From NCBI GenBank assembly GCA_018267615.1, contig JAFDYD010000037.1:602-52947 (forward strand): a DNA stretch of 52,346 nt, given 5' to 3'. Positions 9,378 to 17,779 of the stretch are shown piece after piece. Every line of letters starts with the position of its first letter. The stretch's first letter is position 1. Source of the stretch: Bacteroidota bacterium. GTDB taxonomy: Bacteria > Bacteroidota > Bacteroidia > Chitinophagales > Chitinophagaceae. The position numbers and the translations under genes were made by a program. Below the pieces are notes generated by a model. That model saw only the letters and a list, made by a program, of their open reading frames with translations, was not told the DNA's origin and did not search any database.

Positions 9378-10445
9378 ATGAAAAAAAAATATGCTGCATT
9401 GCTGACATTTCTTTCGTGCTATAGTTTTCTGTTCGCCCAGGAGGTAAAAAATATCCAGCTCAAAAATGAAAAGATATCATCTCCCATTAAATACTATCAT
9501 ATCGTTTTGGTAAAAGATGATCGCGCCGATTCTTCCAATATCGGTTCAATCAAAATAGGAACACTTAGTAAGAGAAAAGTGATCCTTAATTTAGAAAATG
9601 GCGCATCGAAAGCAATCGCACAATTTATTCGCAATAACGCTACACAAGACAGTTCAACAAACGCAATAGAGTTACATATTTCCAAACTCGAAGTAAAAGA
9701 AACAGGCAGCTCAGGGTTGAAAACGGAAAACGATTTGACCATGGTTTTCACTTTTTATGATGGCAGTCAAAAGTTGACGGAGAATAGTGGGGGAGGAACC
9801 ACACAATCAACCGGCGATCCTTCAAAACTTATTGATGAATTGATTCGTGGGAATATTGAAACGATGCTGCACCAGTTTGATGAGTGGTGGCGTACAAACA
9901 AGAGTTTTTATACTTCGCAAAAAACAAAACCAACGATCAAAGTGGAAGTGTCGATAGAGGATGATCCGCAAGATTCAGATATGATTTCTTATTCATTGAA
10001 AAGACCATTGACCCTCCATGATTTTCAAGGCACACCGGAAGAAAAAAGCCATGCAGCGGCGGTCAGCTACACCGCGGTATTTCTTAAATATAGTTCTGCA
10101 CATACAGTCAACAACGAAACAATTGTGGATGCATATGTGATCGCTAATTTCGACAAATCAAAATCCTGGTGCCGCAAAGAAAACAGAAATAGTGAAACGC
10201 TTGAACACGAGCAAAGACATTTTGATATTTCCGCAATCAAAGCCTGTGAACTAGTGGATACTATCAAAAATTATACATTTAGTATCGATAATTACCAGAG
10301 AGAAATACAAAAATTGCTGCGCCAAAAACAAAAGGAATTGAACGAGATGCAGGATCTGTACGATCGTGAAGCTAAACATGCACAGGAAAAATGGAACAAA
10401 ATGATCAAGGATCAGGTACAAAACCTAACTTGCTTTCATTCTTAA
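9378..10445 (+). CDS. Putative secreted zinc metalloprotease (DUF922-like)
   Basis: 355 residues with a signal peptide (MKKKYAALLTFLSCYSFLFA). The N-terminal half (about 25-170) is a beta-rich region I do not recognise. The second half resembles DUF922: SLKRPLTLHDFQG, an Asp/Asn-rich beta region, then LEHEQRHFDI, where HEQRH forms a zincin-type HExxH motif. A charged helical tail (about 300-345) ends the protein. It is inferred to be a periplasmic or secreted zinc peptidase of unknown substrate. The next gene begins 13 bp downstream, so the two are probably co-transcribed. Confidence 0.65.
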   Translation: MKKKYAALLTFLSCYSFLFAQEVKNIQLKNEKISSPIKYYHIVLVKDDRADSSNIGSIKIGTLSKRKVILNLENGASKAIAQFIRNNATQDSSTNAIELHISKLEVKETGSSGLKTENDLTMVFTFYDGSQKLTENSGGGTTQSTGDPSKLIDELIRGNIETMLHQFDEWWRTNKSFYTSQKTKPTIKVEVSIEDDPQDSDMISYSLKRPLTLHDFQGTPEEKSHAAAVSYTAVFLKYSSAHTVNNETIVDAYVIANFDKSKSWCRKENRNSETLEHEQRHFDISAIKACELVDTIKNYTFSIDNYQREIQKLLRQKQKELNEMQDLYDREAKHAQEKWNKMIKDQVQNLTCFHS

Positions 10446-10458
10446 AAAAATATTCGAT

Positions 10459-11076
10459 TTGCGAACACCACTTCAAAAAGGAGAAAAAATTTTACTGGTT
10501 ACTTATAGTAGCTGGATATCACTGATTGTTCCTGTACTCGTAGCAATCATCGGAATTGTTGCATCATATTTTATTGGGTTCACAAAAAATTATGGATGGA
10601 TTGCGGCCCTTGCGGGAATTATTTACCTGGTGACAAGATATTTTATATGGAAGGCGTATATATGGGTAGTAACGAATTATCGCGTGATCGACGAAGCCGG
10701 ATTACTAAATCATTTCGCGAAGGAAAGTCCACTCGAAAAAATAAACAATGTTTCCTACGATCAAAATATTTGGGGAAGAATTTTCAACTACGGTCATGTG
10801 GAAATACAAACCGCTGCCCAGGTTGGCGCTACAGATTATTATAATGTGCATCATCCAAAACGATTAAAAGATACAATCACCCAGGCGCAATCGGATCTGG
10901 AGCATATTAAACTTGCCAACCAGGCAACACAGATGGCTACTGCTCTTGGATTGAATAAACAGGGCGGCACACAAACGATTTCAGCGGAGCTGGAACAGCT
11001 ATATAACCTGAAGCAGAGAGGGGTATTGACAGAAGAAGAATATAACCGTGCAAAGAACAAGCTGCTGAACAGCTAA
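10459..11076 (+). CDS. Membrane protein with bacterial PH domain and C-terminal SHOCT domain
   Basis: 205 residues beginning at a TTG codon (10459); no ATG is available upstream in frame. Two membrane spans (about 14-60) are followed by a YdbS/bPH2-type domain (YRVIDEAGLLNHFAKESPLEKINNV, then a GHVEIQTAA strand). The last 30 residues (AELEQLYNLKQRGVLTEEEY) form a SHOCT motif, a short C-terminal helical module seen on many membrane proteins. Function unknown; PH-domain membrane proteins of this kind are often linked to envelope stress. It is close to and co-directional with the putative metalloprotease. Confidence 0.82.
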   Translation: MRTPLQKGEKILLVTYSSWISLIVPVLVAIIGIVASYFIGFTKNYGWIAALAGIIYLVTRYFIWKAYIWVVTNYRVIDEAGLLNHFAKESPLEKINNVSYDQNIWGRIFNYGHVEIQTAAQVGATDYYNVHHPKRLKDTITQAQSDLEHIKLANQATQMATALGLNKQGGTQTISAELEQLYNLKQRGVLTEEEYNRAKNKLLNS

Positions 11077-11093
11077 GCTTTTTACAACGATGA

Positions 11094-12296
11094 ATGAACC
11101 CAAGCATCAACATAAAGCACGGAAATACGCAGCGAATACAATCCATTGATTTATTACGCGGAATTGTGATGATCATAATGGCACTTGACCATTGCCGTGA
11201 CTTGCTTCATTATGGTAGCAGCATCGATCAGGATCCTCTTGATTTTAATACTACAACGCCTTTCCTATTTTTTTCGCGATGGATCACTCATTTCTGTGCA
11301 CCCACTTTTGTATTTCTTTCAGGCACAGGAATATTTCTTTATGGCAGTAAGAGCAGGACGAAAAAACAAGTAGCGAAATTTCTTTTCACGCGCGGGCTTT
11401 GGCTTCTTTTCATAGAAATATTTTTAATTGATCCGTCGTGGAATTTTATTTTTTCTGAATTCTATTTGCAAGTTATCTGGGCAATTGGAATCTCTATGAT
11501 AATATTATCGGCCCTGCAATTTCTTCCATACACAGTCTTGCTGATCACAGGAATTATAATCGTCTGTGGACATAACCTGCTTGATAAAATCGTGATCGAT
11601 GAACCATTTTGGCCATCAGTGATTTGGTCAATGATCCATCAGGATCACACTTATCAATTAAACGATCATTTTCTGCTGATTATTCACTATCCTTTTTTGC
11701 CCTGGCTTGGATTAATGATACTTGGTTACTGCATCGGAAAATTGTATTTGCCCCAAACGCAGCAAGCTTACAGAAGGAAATTTTTATTTGGAAGCGGCGC
11801 TGCAGCAATTGTTTTATTTATCATATTTCGCACTTGGAATCTTTATGGCGAAATGCATAACTGGACACAACAAAAGACCGGGATTTTTACCCTTCTTGAT
11901 TTTGTAAAGACTACTAAGTATCCGCCGTCATTATTATTTATGCTCATGACTATCGGTCCCGCACTGATTACTTTGTCCTTCGCAGAAAATATTACAGGCA
12001 CCGGTTGGTTCAGCAGCAAAATATTGGTATTTGGCAAAGTACCTTTCTTTTATTATATATTACACGTTCCCCTGATACACATAATTGCGTGGATTTTATT
12101 TTTCGCAGGCGGTCATCACTGGTCCGATCTTGATTTCAGCCATCACCGGGATGGAAGTATGCCGTATGGCAGTGGCCATTCTTTATTTGTCGTCTACCTG
12201 GTATGGATATCCGTAATTATTATTCTTTATTTTCCGTGTAGATGGTACGCAAAATATAAAGCCACCCATAAAAATTGGTGGCTCAGTTATGTGTGA
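11094..12296 (+). CDS. DUF1624/heparan-alpha-glucosaminide acetyltransferase-like membrane protein
   Basis: 400 residues with about ten membrane spans. The N-terminal motif RIQSIDLLRGIVMIIMALDH, followed by DLLHYG and a FFSRWITHFCAPTFVFLSG segment, is characteristic of the DUF1624/HGSNAT-like integral membrane acyltransferases. The family is thought to move acyl groups across the membrane to sugars; the substrate is not known in bacteria. It follows the PH-SHOCT gene by 17 bp and may be in the same transcript. A long palindrome starts directly after its stop. Confidence 0.85.
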   Translation: MNPSINIKHGNTQRIQSIDLLRGIVMIIMALDHCRDLLHYGSSIDQDPLDFNTTTPFLFFSRWITHFCAPTFVFLSGTGIFLYGSKSRTKKQVAKFLFTRGLWLLFIEIFLIDPSWNFIFSEFYLQVIWAIGISMIILSALQFLPYTVLLITGIIIVCGHNLLDKIVIDEPFWPSVIWSMIHQDHTYQLNDHFLLIIHYPFLPWLGLMILGYCIGKLYLPQTQQAYRRKFLFGSGAAAIVLFIIFRTWNLYGEMHNWTQQKTGIFTLLDFVKTTKYPPSLLFMLMTIGPALITLSFAENITGTGWFSSKILVFGKVPFFYYILHVPLIHIIAWILFFAGGHHWSDLDFSHHRDGSMPYGSGHSLFVVYLVWISVIIILYFPCRWYAKYKATHKNWWLSYV

Positions 12297-12299
12297 AGT

Positions 12300-12450
12300 A
12301 TAAGATACAAGGTACAAGAGACAAGGTACAAGGGACAAGGGACAAGACACAAGGTACAAGATTCGAACTACAGGAATTACTTTTGTTTACTTGTACCTTC
12401 TCTCCTTGTACCTTGTACCTTGTACCTTGTCTCTTGTATCTTGTGCCTTA
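12300..12450. repeat. Palindrome built of CTTGTACCTTGTACC words
   Basis: The left arm is a run of near-repeats of ACAAGGTACAAG with a period of about 10-11 bases (12300-12361). The right arm is the complementary run CTTGTACCTTGTACC (12390-12450). It fills the gap between convergent genes. It is not CRISPR: there are no unique spacers. Confidence 0.85.
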
Positions 12451-12457
12451 TTGCTTC

Positions 12458-13456
12458 TCAGTTGTTTCCCTTAGTCTTTTTCGCCGGTTGCTTTTTCTGT
12501 AAATTTTTATCGGTCTGTTGCATCAGTTTTTGTTCATCAACACCACCGGTTTCATCGAGTAATTTTTCATCCTGCGGAAATTGTCCATCCTTCAATACAT
12601 AATTGAAAACTTTCGGCACATGCAGCCATTTACCATCCACCCATTTGAATCCTTCGAAATCTCCGTCCGGCACTAATGTGGACTTGCGATCTGGTTCTTC
12701 TGTCTCCGATATCAATTCATCGTATACGATCATATCCATCTCCGGATCATAATTGAATCTTGTATTAGCTTCTTTTTTGTATTCAATATTAAATCTTACT
12801 GTCGCCTGTTTTTCTTTTTTGATGGAATCATCTTTAAAAGAAAAATAAGGTCCGCCGAAAACCGGTTCGCCATTTGGATTAAAAGTGAGAACCTCCATCC
12901 ACTTCTTATTGCTGCTGATGGTATAATCATCGAAGCCGAGAAGCGTGTAGATTTTTTTGTTGTTATAAGTCTTGAGAATGATTCTATAATAAACCGCACC
13001 GATCCAATTGTTGATCGTTCGCACCGAGTCACGCGCTTTTGCAGTAAACATAGACACGTCATGCAAACCAAATAATTTCAATGAACCGTCTGGCGTTCGC
13101 ATCTGGATTGCGCCGCGTTGTAAATAAATGTATTCATCTTTTTTGATCTGCCATGTAAAAATGCGAAAAGCACTGTCGGGCGAATACAGTCGCGATATTG
13201 TTTGAAGTGAATCAAATGAATAATAGAAAGAATTTTTTTCTTTAAGCGCCCTAACCAAAATCCTCGTGAAATTGCTATCTGATTTCAGCCTTTGTCCTGG
13301 CTGATCTGCGAAAACAATATTATCCGCAAGTGGTTTCAAAGAATCCTCGCGTTTGGCAAAATCTTTTTTTTGCACCGAGGTCAGCATCTGTGCCGAAACT
13401 GGAAGGTTCGCTATGAACAAGACAGTGATTAAAGAAAGGAATATAAAAGGCCGCAT
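12458..13456 (-). CDS. Conserved hypothetical secreted protein
   Basis: 332 residues with a signal peptide (MRPFIFLSLITVLFIANLPVSA) ending near residue 22, so exported. I do not recognise a characterised domain. The middle is rich in short beta-strand-like segments (YYRIILKTYNNKKIYTLLGF, FNPNGEPVFGGPYFSF), and the C-terminus is a charged tail rich in Lys and Gln (about 305-332). I recall similar proteins as hypothetical genes in Chitinophagaceae. It follows gmhB by 76 bp. That gap contains a short hairpin (13502-13525) without a T run, so co-transcription is uncertain. Confidence 0.75.
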   Translation of the reverse strand: MRPFIFLSLITVLFIANLPVSAQMLTSVQKKDFAKREDSLKPLADNIVFADQPGQRLKSDSNFTRILVRALKEKNSFYYSFDSLQTISRLYSPDSAFRIFTWQIKKDEYIYLQRGAIQMRTPDGSLKLFGLHDVSMFTAKARDSVRTINNWIGAVYYRIILKTYNNKKIYTLLGFDDYTISSNKKWMEVLTFNPNGEPVFGGPYFSFKDDSIKKEKQATVRFNIEYKKEANTRFNYDPEMDMIVYDELISETEEPDRKSTLVPDGDFEGFKWVDGKWLHVPKVFNYVLKDGQFPQDEKLLDETGGVDEQKLMQQTDKNLQKKQPAKKTKGNN

Positions 13457-13532
13457 AAGTTTTTCCCGGTTATTGATTTACTCGTCTTTAATTGTCGAGT
13501 CGCACAATTAACGACAAAATTGTGCCAAAATT

Positions 13533-14090
13533 TTATTTTAAATGCAAAGCTTTTGCAAAAGACGCCAGATTATTGAATGAAAGGTCAATAGCAGGGTGGG
13601 GAAGCTTTACATCAGGATGTGTTGTTGCGAGGAAAACCGTGTGCATTCCTGCATTGCGTCCGAATTCCATATCACTGACCCTGTTGCCGACCATGATCGA
13701 TTTTGAAAAATCAATTTTTGGAAAATCCTTTTTTGCACTGAGCGCCATACCCGGGTTCGGCTTGCGCATCGGGTCATTATCCATCAGCGAACTGCAATGA
13801 TATATTTTATCAATTCTTCCTCCAGCTTCGCGGATCGATGCCAACATGTAGCTATGAATATCTACTAGATCATCTTCCGTCATCAATCCTTTTCCGATAC
13901 CACGTTGATTTGTGACGATGATGATGTACATAAATAATTTTGAAAAAATACCAATCGCTTCAGCAGCGCCGGGATAGAAAACAAATTCGTTTTTGTTGAG
14001 CACGTAGTCGTTCTCTTTTTCAAAATTGATAACGCCATCACGGTCGAGGAATATTGTCCACTGATGATCCACAAGTTTTAAATCCAGCAT
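13533..14090 (-). CDS. gmhB: D-glycero-D-manno-heptose 1,7-bisphosphate 7-phosphatase
   Basis: 185 residues, the usual GmhB length, HAD superfamily subclass IIIA. Motif I is IFLDRDGVINFE (nucleophile Asp and acid/base Asp), followed by IIIVTNQRGIGKG (motif II) and the late acidic motif around MVGNRVSDMEFG. The short zinc-binding Cys/His loop of typical GmhB is not obvious: only one of its cysteines is seen, near YHCSSLMDNDPMRKPNPGM. It removes the 7-phosphate of heptose 1,7-bisphosphate in nucleotide-heptose synthesis. It lies 4 bp after hddC and is the last gene of the heptose series. Confidence 0.88.
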   Translation of the reverse strand: MLDLKLVDHQWTIFLDRDGVINFEKENDYVLNKNEFVFYPGAAEAIGIFSKLFMYIIIVTNQRGIGKGLMTEDDLVDIHSYMLASIREAGGRIDKIYHCSSLMDNDPMRKPNPGMALSAKKDFPKIDFSKSIMVGNRVSDMEFGRNAGMHTVFLATTHPDVKLPHPAIDLSFNNLASFAKALHLK

Positions 14091-14094
14091 GTCG

Positions 14095-14790
14095 CTATAT
14101 GTTTAAGGGCAATTCAGTTTGTGCGCGATGATAGTCTTCGGGTATGCCGATATCAATAAAATATCCGTCCTGCGCGCATCCGAATATTTTGCGCTGCCCG
14201 GCAAATTTCTCGAGATAATCTTTTTCGAATGAAAATTTTTCCGGAAGATTCTCCGTCAAAAACTTATTTCGATCCAAAATATAAATTCCACCGTTTATCA
14301 ATCCCGATACACAAAATTTCTTCTCTTCAAATTTTTCGACGGATTGGTTTTCCTTTAATAATACAGAACCATATCTCTCAAAATCTTTCATCGGTTTTAA
14401 GGCGAGCGTGCAATCCGCTTTTTGTTGTTGGTGAAAATCGTTTAGCTTTTTCAATTGCACTGCAAAAAAAGTATCGCCATTCAACACGAGGATATTTTTT
14501 TCAGTGCCGAATGTACAAGCTAGTTTAATAGCGCCCCCGGTTCCCAGCGGCTCTTCTTCGCGGGATATCTGAAAATTTATTTTTTGATCGATGATATATT
14601 TCTCGATTATTTCACTTTTATATCCGAGCGCGAAAATAAATTTTTCTACCTGTTGTTTTTTGAAATAGTCGATTACATACGCGAGAAAAGGTTTGCCTGC
14701 AACGGGCGCCATGCATTTGGGTAAATCAGGAACTGCATCGCGCAGTCTTGTTCCGAGTCCGCCTACAAGTATAATCGCCTCTTTGATCAA
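14095..14790 (-). CDS. hddC: Heptose 1-phosphate nucleotidyltransferase (HddC-like)
   Basis: 231 residues if it starts at the TTG at 14790, whose TTGA overlaps the gmhA stop; this gives the family-typical N-terminus with IKEAIILVGGLGTRLRDAVP. An upstream ATG at 14823 would add 11 unusual residues and a 37-base overlap. It has the GT-A nucleotidyltransferase fold with the GGLGTRLR loop, the metal-binding region LVLNGDTFF and a Lys in PKCMAPVAGKPFL. Next to gmhA, hddA and gmhB, the expected reaction is GTP + D-glycero-alpha-D-manno-heptose 1-phosphate to GDP-heptose. The nucleotide specificity rests on context. Confidence 0.85.
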   Translation of the reverse strand: MIKEAIILVGGLGTRLRDAVPDLPKCMAPVAGKPFLAYVIDYFKKQQVEKFIFALGYKSEIIEKYIIDQKINFQISREEEPLGTGGAIKLACTFGTEKNILVLNGDTFFAVQLKKLNDFHQQQKADCTLALKPMKDFERYGSVLLKENQSVEKFEEKKFCVSGLINGGIYILDRNKFLTENLPEKFSFEKDYLEKFAGQRKIFGCAQDGYFIDIGIPEDYHRAQTELPLNI

Positions 14791-15365
14791 TGTGCAAAGT
14801 ATTGCTGCTCGACCAACTGGCAAATGATATGGCCCAGCAATATGTGCGACTCCTGTATACGTGGTGTATCTTTCGAAGGAACATTGATCAGGTAATCACT
14901 GAGTGCTTTCATCGTCCCGCCGGTTTCGCCGGTGAAGGCAATTGTAATTACACCTTTTTCTTTCGCCACTTCAAAAGCTTTCTGGATATTCACAGAGTTG
15001 CCGGAAGTGGAAAGTCCAACCAGGATATCTCCTTTTTGTGCGATGCCTTTTACCAAACGCGCATATACGACATCGTAACTATAATCATTGGCGACAGCAG
15101 TGAGATAGGAAGTGTTGCAATGCAATGCCTCTGCGGGTAGCGCATCGCGATCAATATAAAACCGTCCGGAAAATTCGGCGGCAAGATGCTGCGCATCCGC
15201 AGCGCTTCCTCCATTTCCACAAAAATAAATCCGGTTGCCTTTTTTCAAAGCAGTAATGATAACGGGAATTACATCTTCCACCACTTTCAGCAATCGCTGA
15301 TCCGAAAGCACTTTATTCTTCACCGCAATCGACTCGCTGACGATTGATTTTATTTTATCCTGCAT
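14787..15365 (-). CDS. gmhA: Sedoheptulose 7-phosphate isomerase
   Basis: 192 residues from the ATG at 15365 (MQDKIKSIV), the normal GmhA size. The longer reading frame to 15455 runs through a palindromic repeat and is rejected. It is an SIS-domain protein with the signature YFCGNGGSAADAQHLAAEFS, a second SIS segment (ILVGLSTSGNSVNIQKAFEV) and the C-terminal IQESHILLGHIICQLVE with the conserved His. It converts sedoheptulose 7-phosphate to D-glycero-D-manno-heptose 7-phosphate, the first step of nucleotide-heptose synthesis. Its stop overlaps the hddC TTG start. Confidence 0.94.
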   Translation of the reverse strand: MQDKIKSIVSESIAVKNKVLSDQRLLKVVEDVIPVIITALKKGNRIYFCGNGGSAADAQHLAAEFSGRFYIDRDALPAEALHCNTSYLTAVANDYSYDVVYARLVKGIAQKGDILVGLSTSGNSVNIQKAFEVAKEKGVITIAFTGETGGTMKALSDYLINVPSKDTPRIQESHILLGHIICQLVEQQYFAH

Positions 15366-15387
15366 ATTGCGTTTTTGTTTATTTTTT

Positions 15388-15470
15388 CGTGAGACGTGAA
15401 ACGTCAAACGTGAGGAGCTTAATCTACATCCTTTATAGTACGCCTCACGTTTCACCTTTCACGTCTCACG
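15388..15470. repeat. Palindrome of 'CGTGAGACGTGAAACGT' words inside the heptose operon
   Basis: The left arm at 15388-15415 (CGTGAGACGTGAAACGTCAA...) is nearly complementary to 15443-15470. It lies between two co-directional genes of one pathway, hddA and gmhA. Confidence 0.85.
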
Positions 15471-15475
15471 TCTTA

Positions 15476-16498
15476 TTACACTGTCCACGTCGTCAATCCA
15501 TGATCAACGAACTGGTAAGGTTTGCAATGTCCGCCGAACGCTTCCAATGCTTCTATCACATTGTATTTAGAATTGCCGGGACAATAAAATATCATGAATC
15601 CACCACCACCGGCTCCTGAGATTTTCCCCCCGGTGGCGCCGGATTTTTTTGCCGCGTTATAAATTTCTTCCATCTTATCATTGGAAATTCCCTCAGCCAT
15701 CTGTCGTTTTTGTTTGAAACCAAAATCGAGTATCTCGCCGATTTCATGAAGCCTTCCTTTCAACAATGCTTCCTTCATCATTTGCGATTGTTGTTTCAAC
15801 TGATGCATCGCTTCAATCGACTTATCCTGTTTGTCGATCACATTACGGCTTTGCTTTTCGATAATCTTTGCAGATTCCCGGCTCGTTGCGGTATAATACA
15901 ACAACAAATTATTTTCCAATTCAAAAAGATATTGTTGTTTAACGCGCAATGGATTCACGATCACTTTTTCTTCACCCAAAAATTCCATATAGTTAACACC
16001 ACCAAAGGTCGCCGCATATTGATCTTGTTTTCCACCTGCCATTTTCAAATCTCTTCTTTCGATCTCATAGGCAAGATGAGCAATATCGTACTCGCCCAAT
16101 GGCAACTTCAGCATTTCCGAAAAAGCACCGATAATCGCCACCACCAATGTAGAAGAAGTGCCCAATCCCGATCCGGCTGGCGCATCTACAAAAGTGGACA
16201 ATTTAAATCCGGTCAGCGGAAACTGATAATCTTTTTGAATGCGGTTATAAACTCCTTTCAACAAATCCAATTTACCATCGAGCGGCAAACTATCGTTAAG
16301 GTCGAATGATTGTTTTGTTTTGTGATCGAACGCATCGAGAACAATCTTGTTTTCCGGCAGAGGTTCTATTGTTGCAGATGCATATAATGACACGGTAGCA
16401 TTGAGAATCGCACCGCCATATAATTCGCTATACGGACTTACATCGGTACCACCGCCCGCCAGGCCTATGCGCAAAGGAGCTTTACTTCTGTATATCAT
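15476..16498 (-). CDS. hddA: D-glycero-alpha-D-manno-heptose 7-phosphate kinase (GHMP family)
   Basis: 340 residues, typical of HddA. The GHMP kinase features are MIYRSKAPLRIGLAGGGTDV at the N-terminus, the ATP-binding loop APAGSGLGTSSTLVVA (about residues 107-122) and the C-terminal glycine-rich GGKISGAGGGGFMIFYC. It phosphorylates heptose 7-phosphate at the alpha-1 position, leading to the GDP-heptose branch rather than the ADP-heptose (HldE) branch. It overlaps the upstream glycosyltransferase by 17 bases, showing tight coupling. A fucose/galactokinase-like role is less likely given the neighbours. Confidence 0.9.
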   Translation of the reverse strand: MIYRSKAPLRIGLAGGGTDVSPYSELYGGAILNATVSLYASATIEPLPENKIVLDAFDHKTKQSFDLNDSLPLDGKLDLLKGVYNRIQKDYQFPLTGFKLSTFVDAPAGSGLGTSSTLVVAIIGAFSEMLKLPLGEYDIAHLAYEIERRDLKMAGGKQDQYAATFGGVNYMEFLGEEKVIVNPLRVKQQYLFELENNLLLYYTATSRESAKIIEKQSRNVIDKQDKSIEAMHQLKQQSQMMKEALLKGRLHEIGEILDFGFKQKRQMAEGISNDKMEEIYNAAKKSGATGGKISGAGGGGFMIFYCPGNSKYNVIEALEAFGGHCKPYQFVDHGLTTWTV

Positions 16499-17639
16499 CG
16501 GCTAAATCGGAAATGGTTTTAACAAGATTTTTCCAGGAATATTTCAGTTTTTCGGTGCGAAGATGAGGAATAAAATAGTTTTCTCCTAATTCGTAGTAGC
16601 GCAATATCGCATCAGCCAGCGATCGCGGATCAGGATCGGCAACCAACCCGGTCTTTTCGTGAAATACCAATGCGGGAAGTCCGCCTACATTCGAAACAAT
16701 CATTGGTTTTTCAAAATGATAGGCTAGGGGTGTCACTCCACTTTGTGTAGCGTTTCGATAAGGTTGCATCACAGCATCCGATGCGCATAAAAAATATTTT
16801 ACATCAGCATCCGGAATGAAATCGGTTTTCAGGATCAACAATTTTTCAATCCCGGTTTTTTCAATCAATTCTTTGTAAGGTTTTTCATCTTCATAAAATT
16901 CCCCGGCGATCAGTAAACGAATATTTGCAGATCTGATTCTTGGGTCAGCCATTGCTTCCAGCAAAATATCCAATCCTTTATAGCGCCGGATGAATCCGAA
17001 GAAAAGAATTATTTTCTCGTCATCAACGACCTGAACATTTAACTGCTCACGCAAAAACTTCCTAGCTTCTTGTTTTGAAATAATCGCACCAAAATTATCA
17101 TAAAGCGGATGCAAAATCTGTTGCGCGGGTTTTTGTGTTTCGAACCGCCGCAGATCTTTCATCACCTTTTCACTCATCGTAATGAATGCATCGCAGTATT
17201 TGAGAAAATATTTCGTAAATGTCGTATCACCGGGACGTTTTTCATGTGGCAGCACATTGTCGGTGATTGCAATGATTTTTGTATGCTTATTCTTCCTCGC
17301 ATATCGTAGAATAGTTCCAAGTGCGGGACCCATAAATGGCAACCAATAACGCACGACGATAATATCCGGTGAAAGTTTTTTGAGTTCTTTCCCAACACTC
17401 AGCCAATTTAGCGGGTTGACAGAATTTATTTTTGAAAATATTTTTATATCAGCAGGTGCCGGGTCGGATGAATATTGTGTAGTGCCAGGGAAAAGAAATG
17501 AAGGATATTGAAGTGAAAAAGAATAGATCGCACAATCGTCACCTTCATCCAAAAACTCTTTCGCAAGCCTTTGGTCGAAAGTAGCCAAGCCACCGCGAAG
17601 TGGATGGGCGGGGCCGATTATGATGATATTTTTTTTCAA
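16482..17639 (-). CDS. Glycosyltransferase family 4
   Basis: 385 residues of GT-B fold. The N-terminal domain begins MKKNIIIIGPAHPLRGGLAT, a common GT4 opening with the glycine-rich donor/acceptor loop. The C-terminal domain shows ILFFGFIRRYKGLDILLEAM, the conserved region AVMQPYRNATQSGVTPLAYH and IVSNVGGLPALVFHEKTGLV, where an E(x7)E-like element of GT4 enzymes sits. It probably adds a sugar, perhaps the heptose made by the downstream enzymes, to a lipid-linked or protein-linked glycan. It overlaps hddA by 17 bp and is separated from the upstream GT2 gene by a palindrome. Confidence 0.9.
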   Translation of the reverse strand: MKKNIIIIGPAHPLRGGLATFDQRLAKEFLDEGDDCAIYSFSLQYPSFLFPGTTQYSSDPAPADIKIFSKINSVNPLNWLSVGKELKKLSPDIIVVRYWLPFMGPALGTILRYARKNKHTKIIAITDNVLPHEKRPGDTTFTKYFLKYCDAFITMSEKVMKDLRRFETQKPAQQILHPLYDNFGAIISKQEARKFLREQLNVQVVDDEKIILFFGFIRRYKGLDILLEAMADPRIRSANIRLLIAGEFYEDEKPYKELIEKTGIEKLLILKTDFIPDADVKYFLCASDAVMQPYRNATQSGVTPLAYHFEKPMIVSNVGGLPALVFHEKTGLVADPDPRSLADAILRYYELGENYFIPHLRTEKLKYSWKNLVKTISDLADDIQK

Positions 17640-17652
17640 TTATGTTAATTGT

Positions 17653-17777
17653 GGTCTGAACCGGGATTTTTGCGATGTATGAGATGGTTGGGATCATTTC
17701 GAATAAATAATTTCTTCATTTTCCCAATCATCTCATACATCTCAAAAATCCCGGTTCAGACAATCCCGGTTCAGACC
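17653..17777. repeat. Long palindrome of the 'GTCTGAACCGGGATT' family
   Basis: The left arm (17653-17695, GGTCTGAACCGGGATTTTTG...) pairs with 17722-17761. The right side carries an extra duplicate of the terminal word (AATCCCGGTTCAGACC, 17762-17777). It lies between two co-directional glycosyltransferase genes. Confidence 0.9.
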
Positions 17778-17779
17778 AT

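Noticed and set aside
12300..12450. CRISPR-like short repeats
   Set aside because: Repeats are contiguous ~10-base words without unique spacers and form one inverted pair; no cas genes nearby.
13510..13535. Sigma54-like TTGGCACAATTTTGTC on the minus strand before the hypothetical secreted protein
   Set aside because: The -12 half lacks the GC at the right distance; it more likely belongs to the GCACAATT/AATTGTGC hairpin.
15366..15455. N-terminal extension of GmhA
   Set aside because: The added residues are translated from the palindromic repeat; homologs start at MQDKIKSIV-type N-termini.
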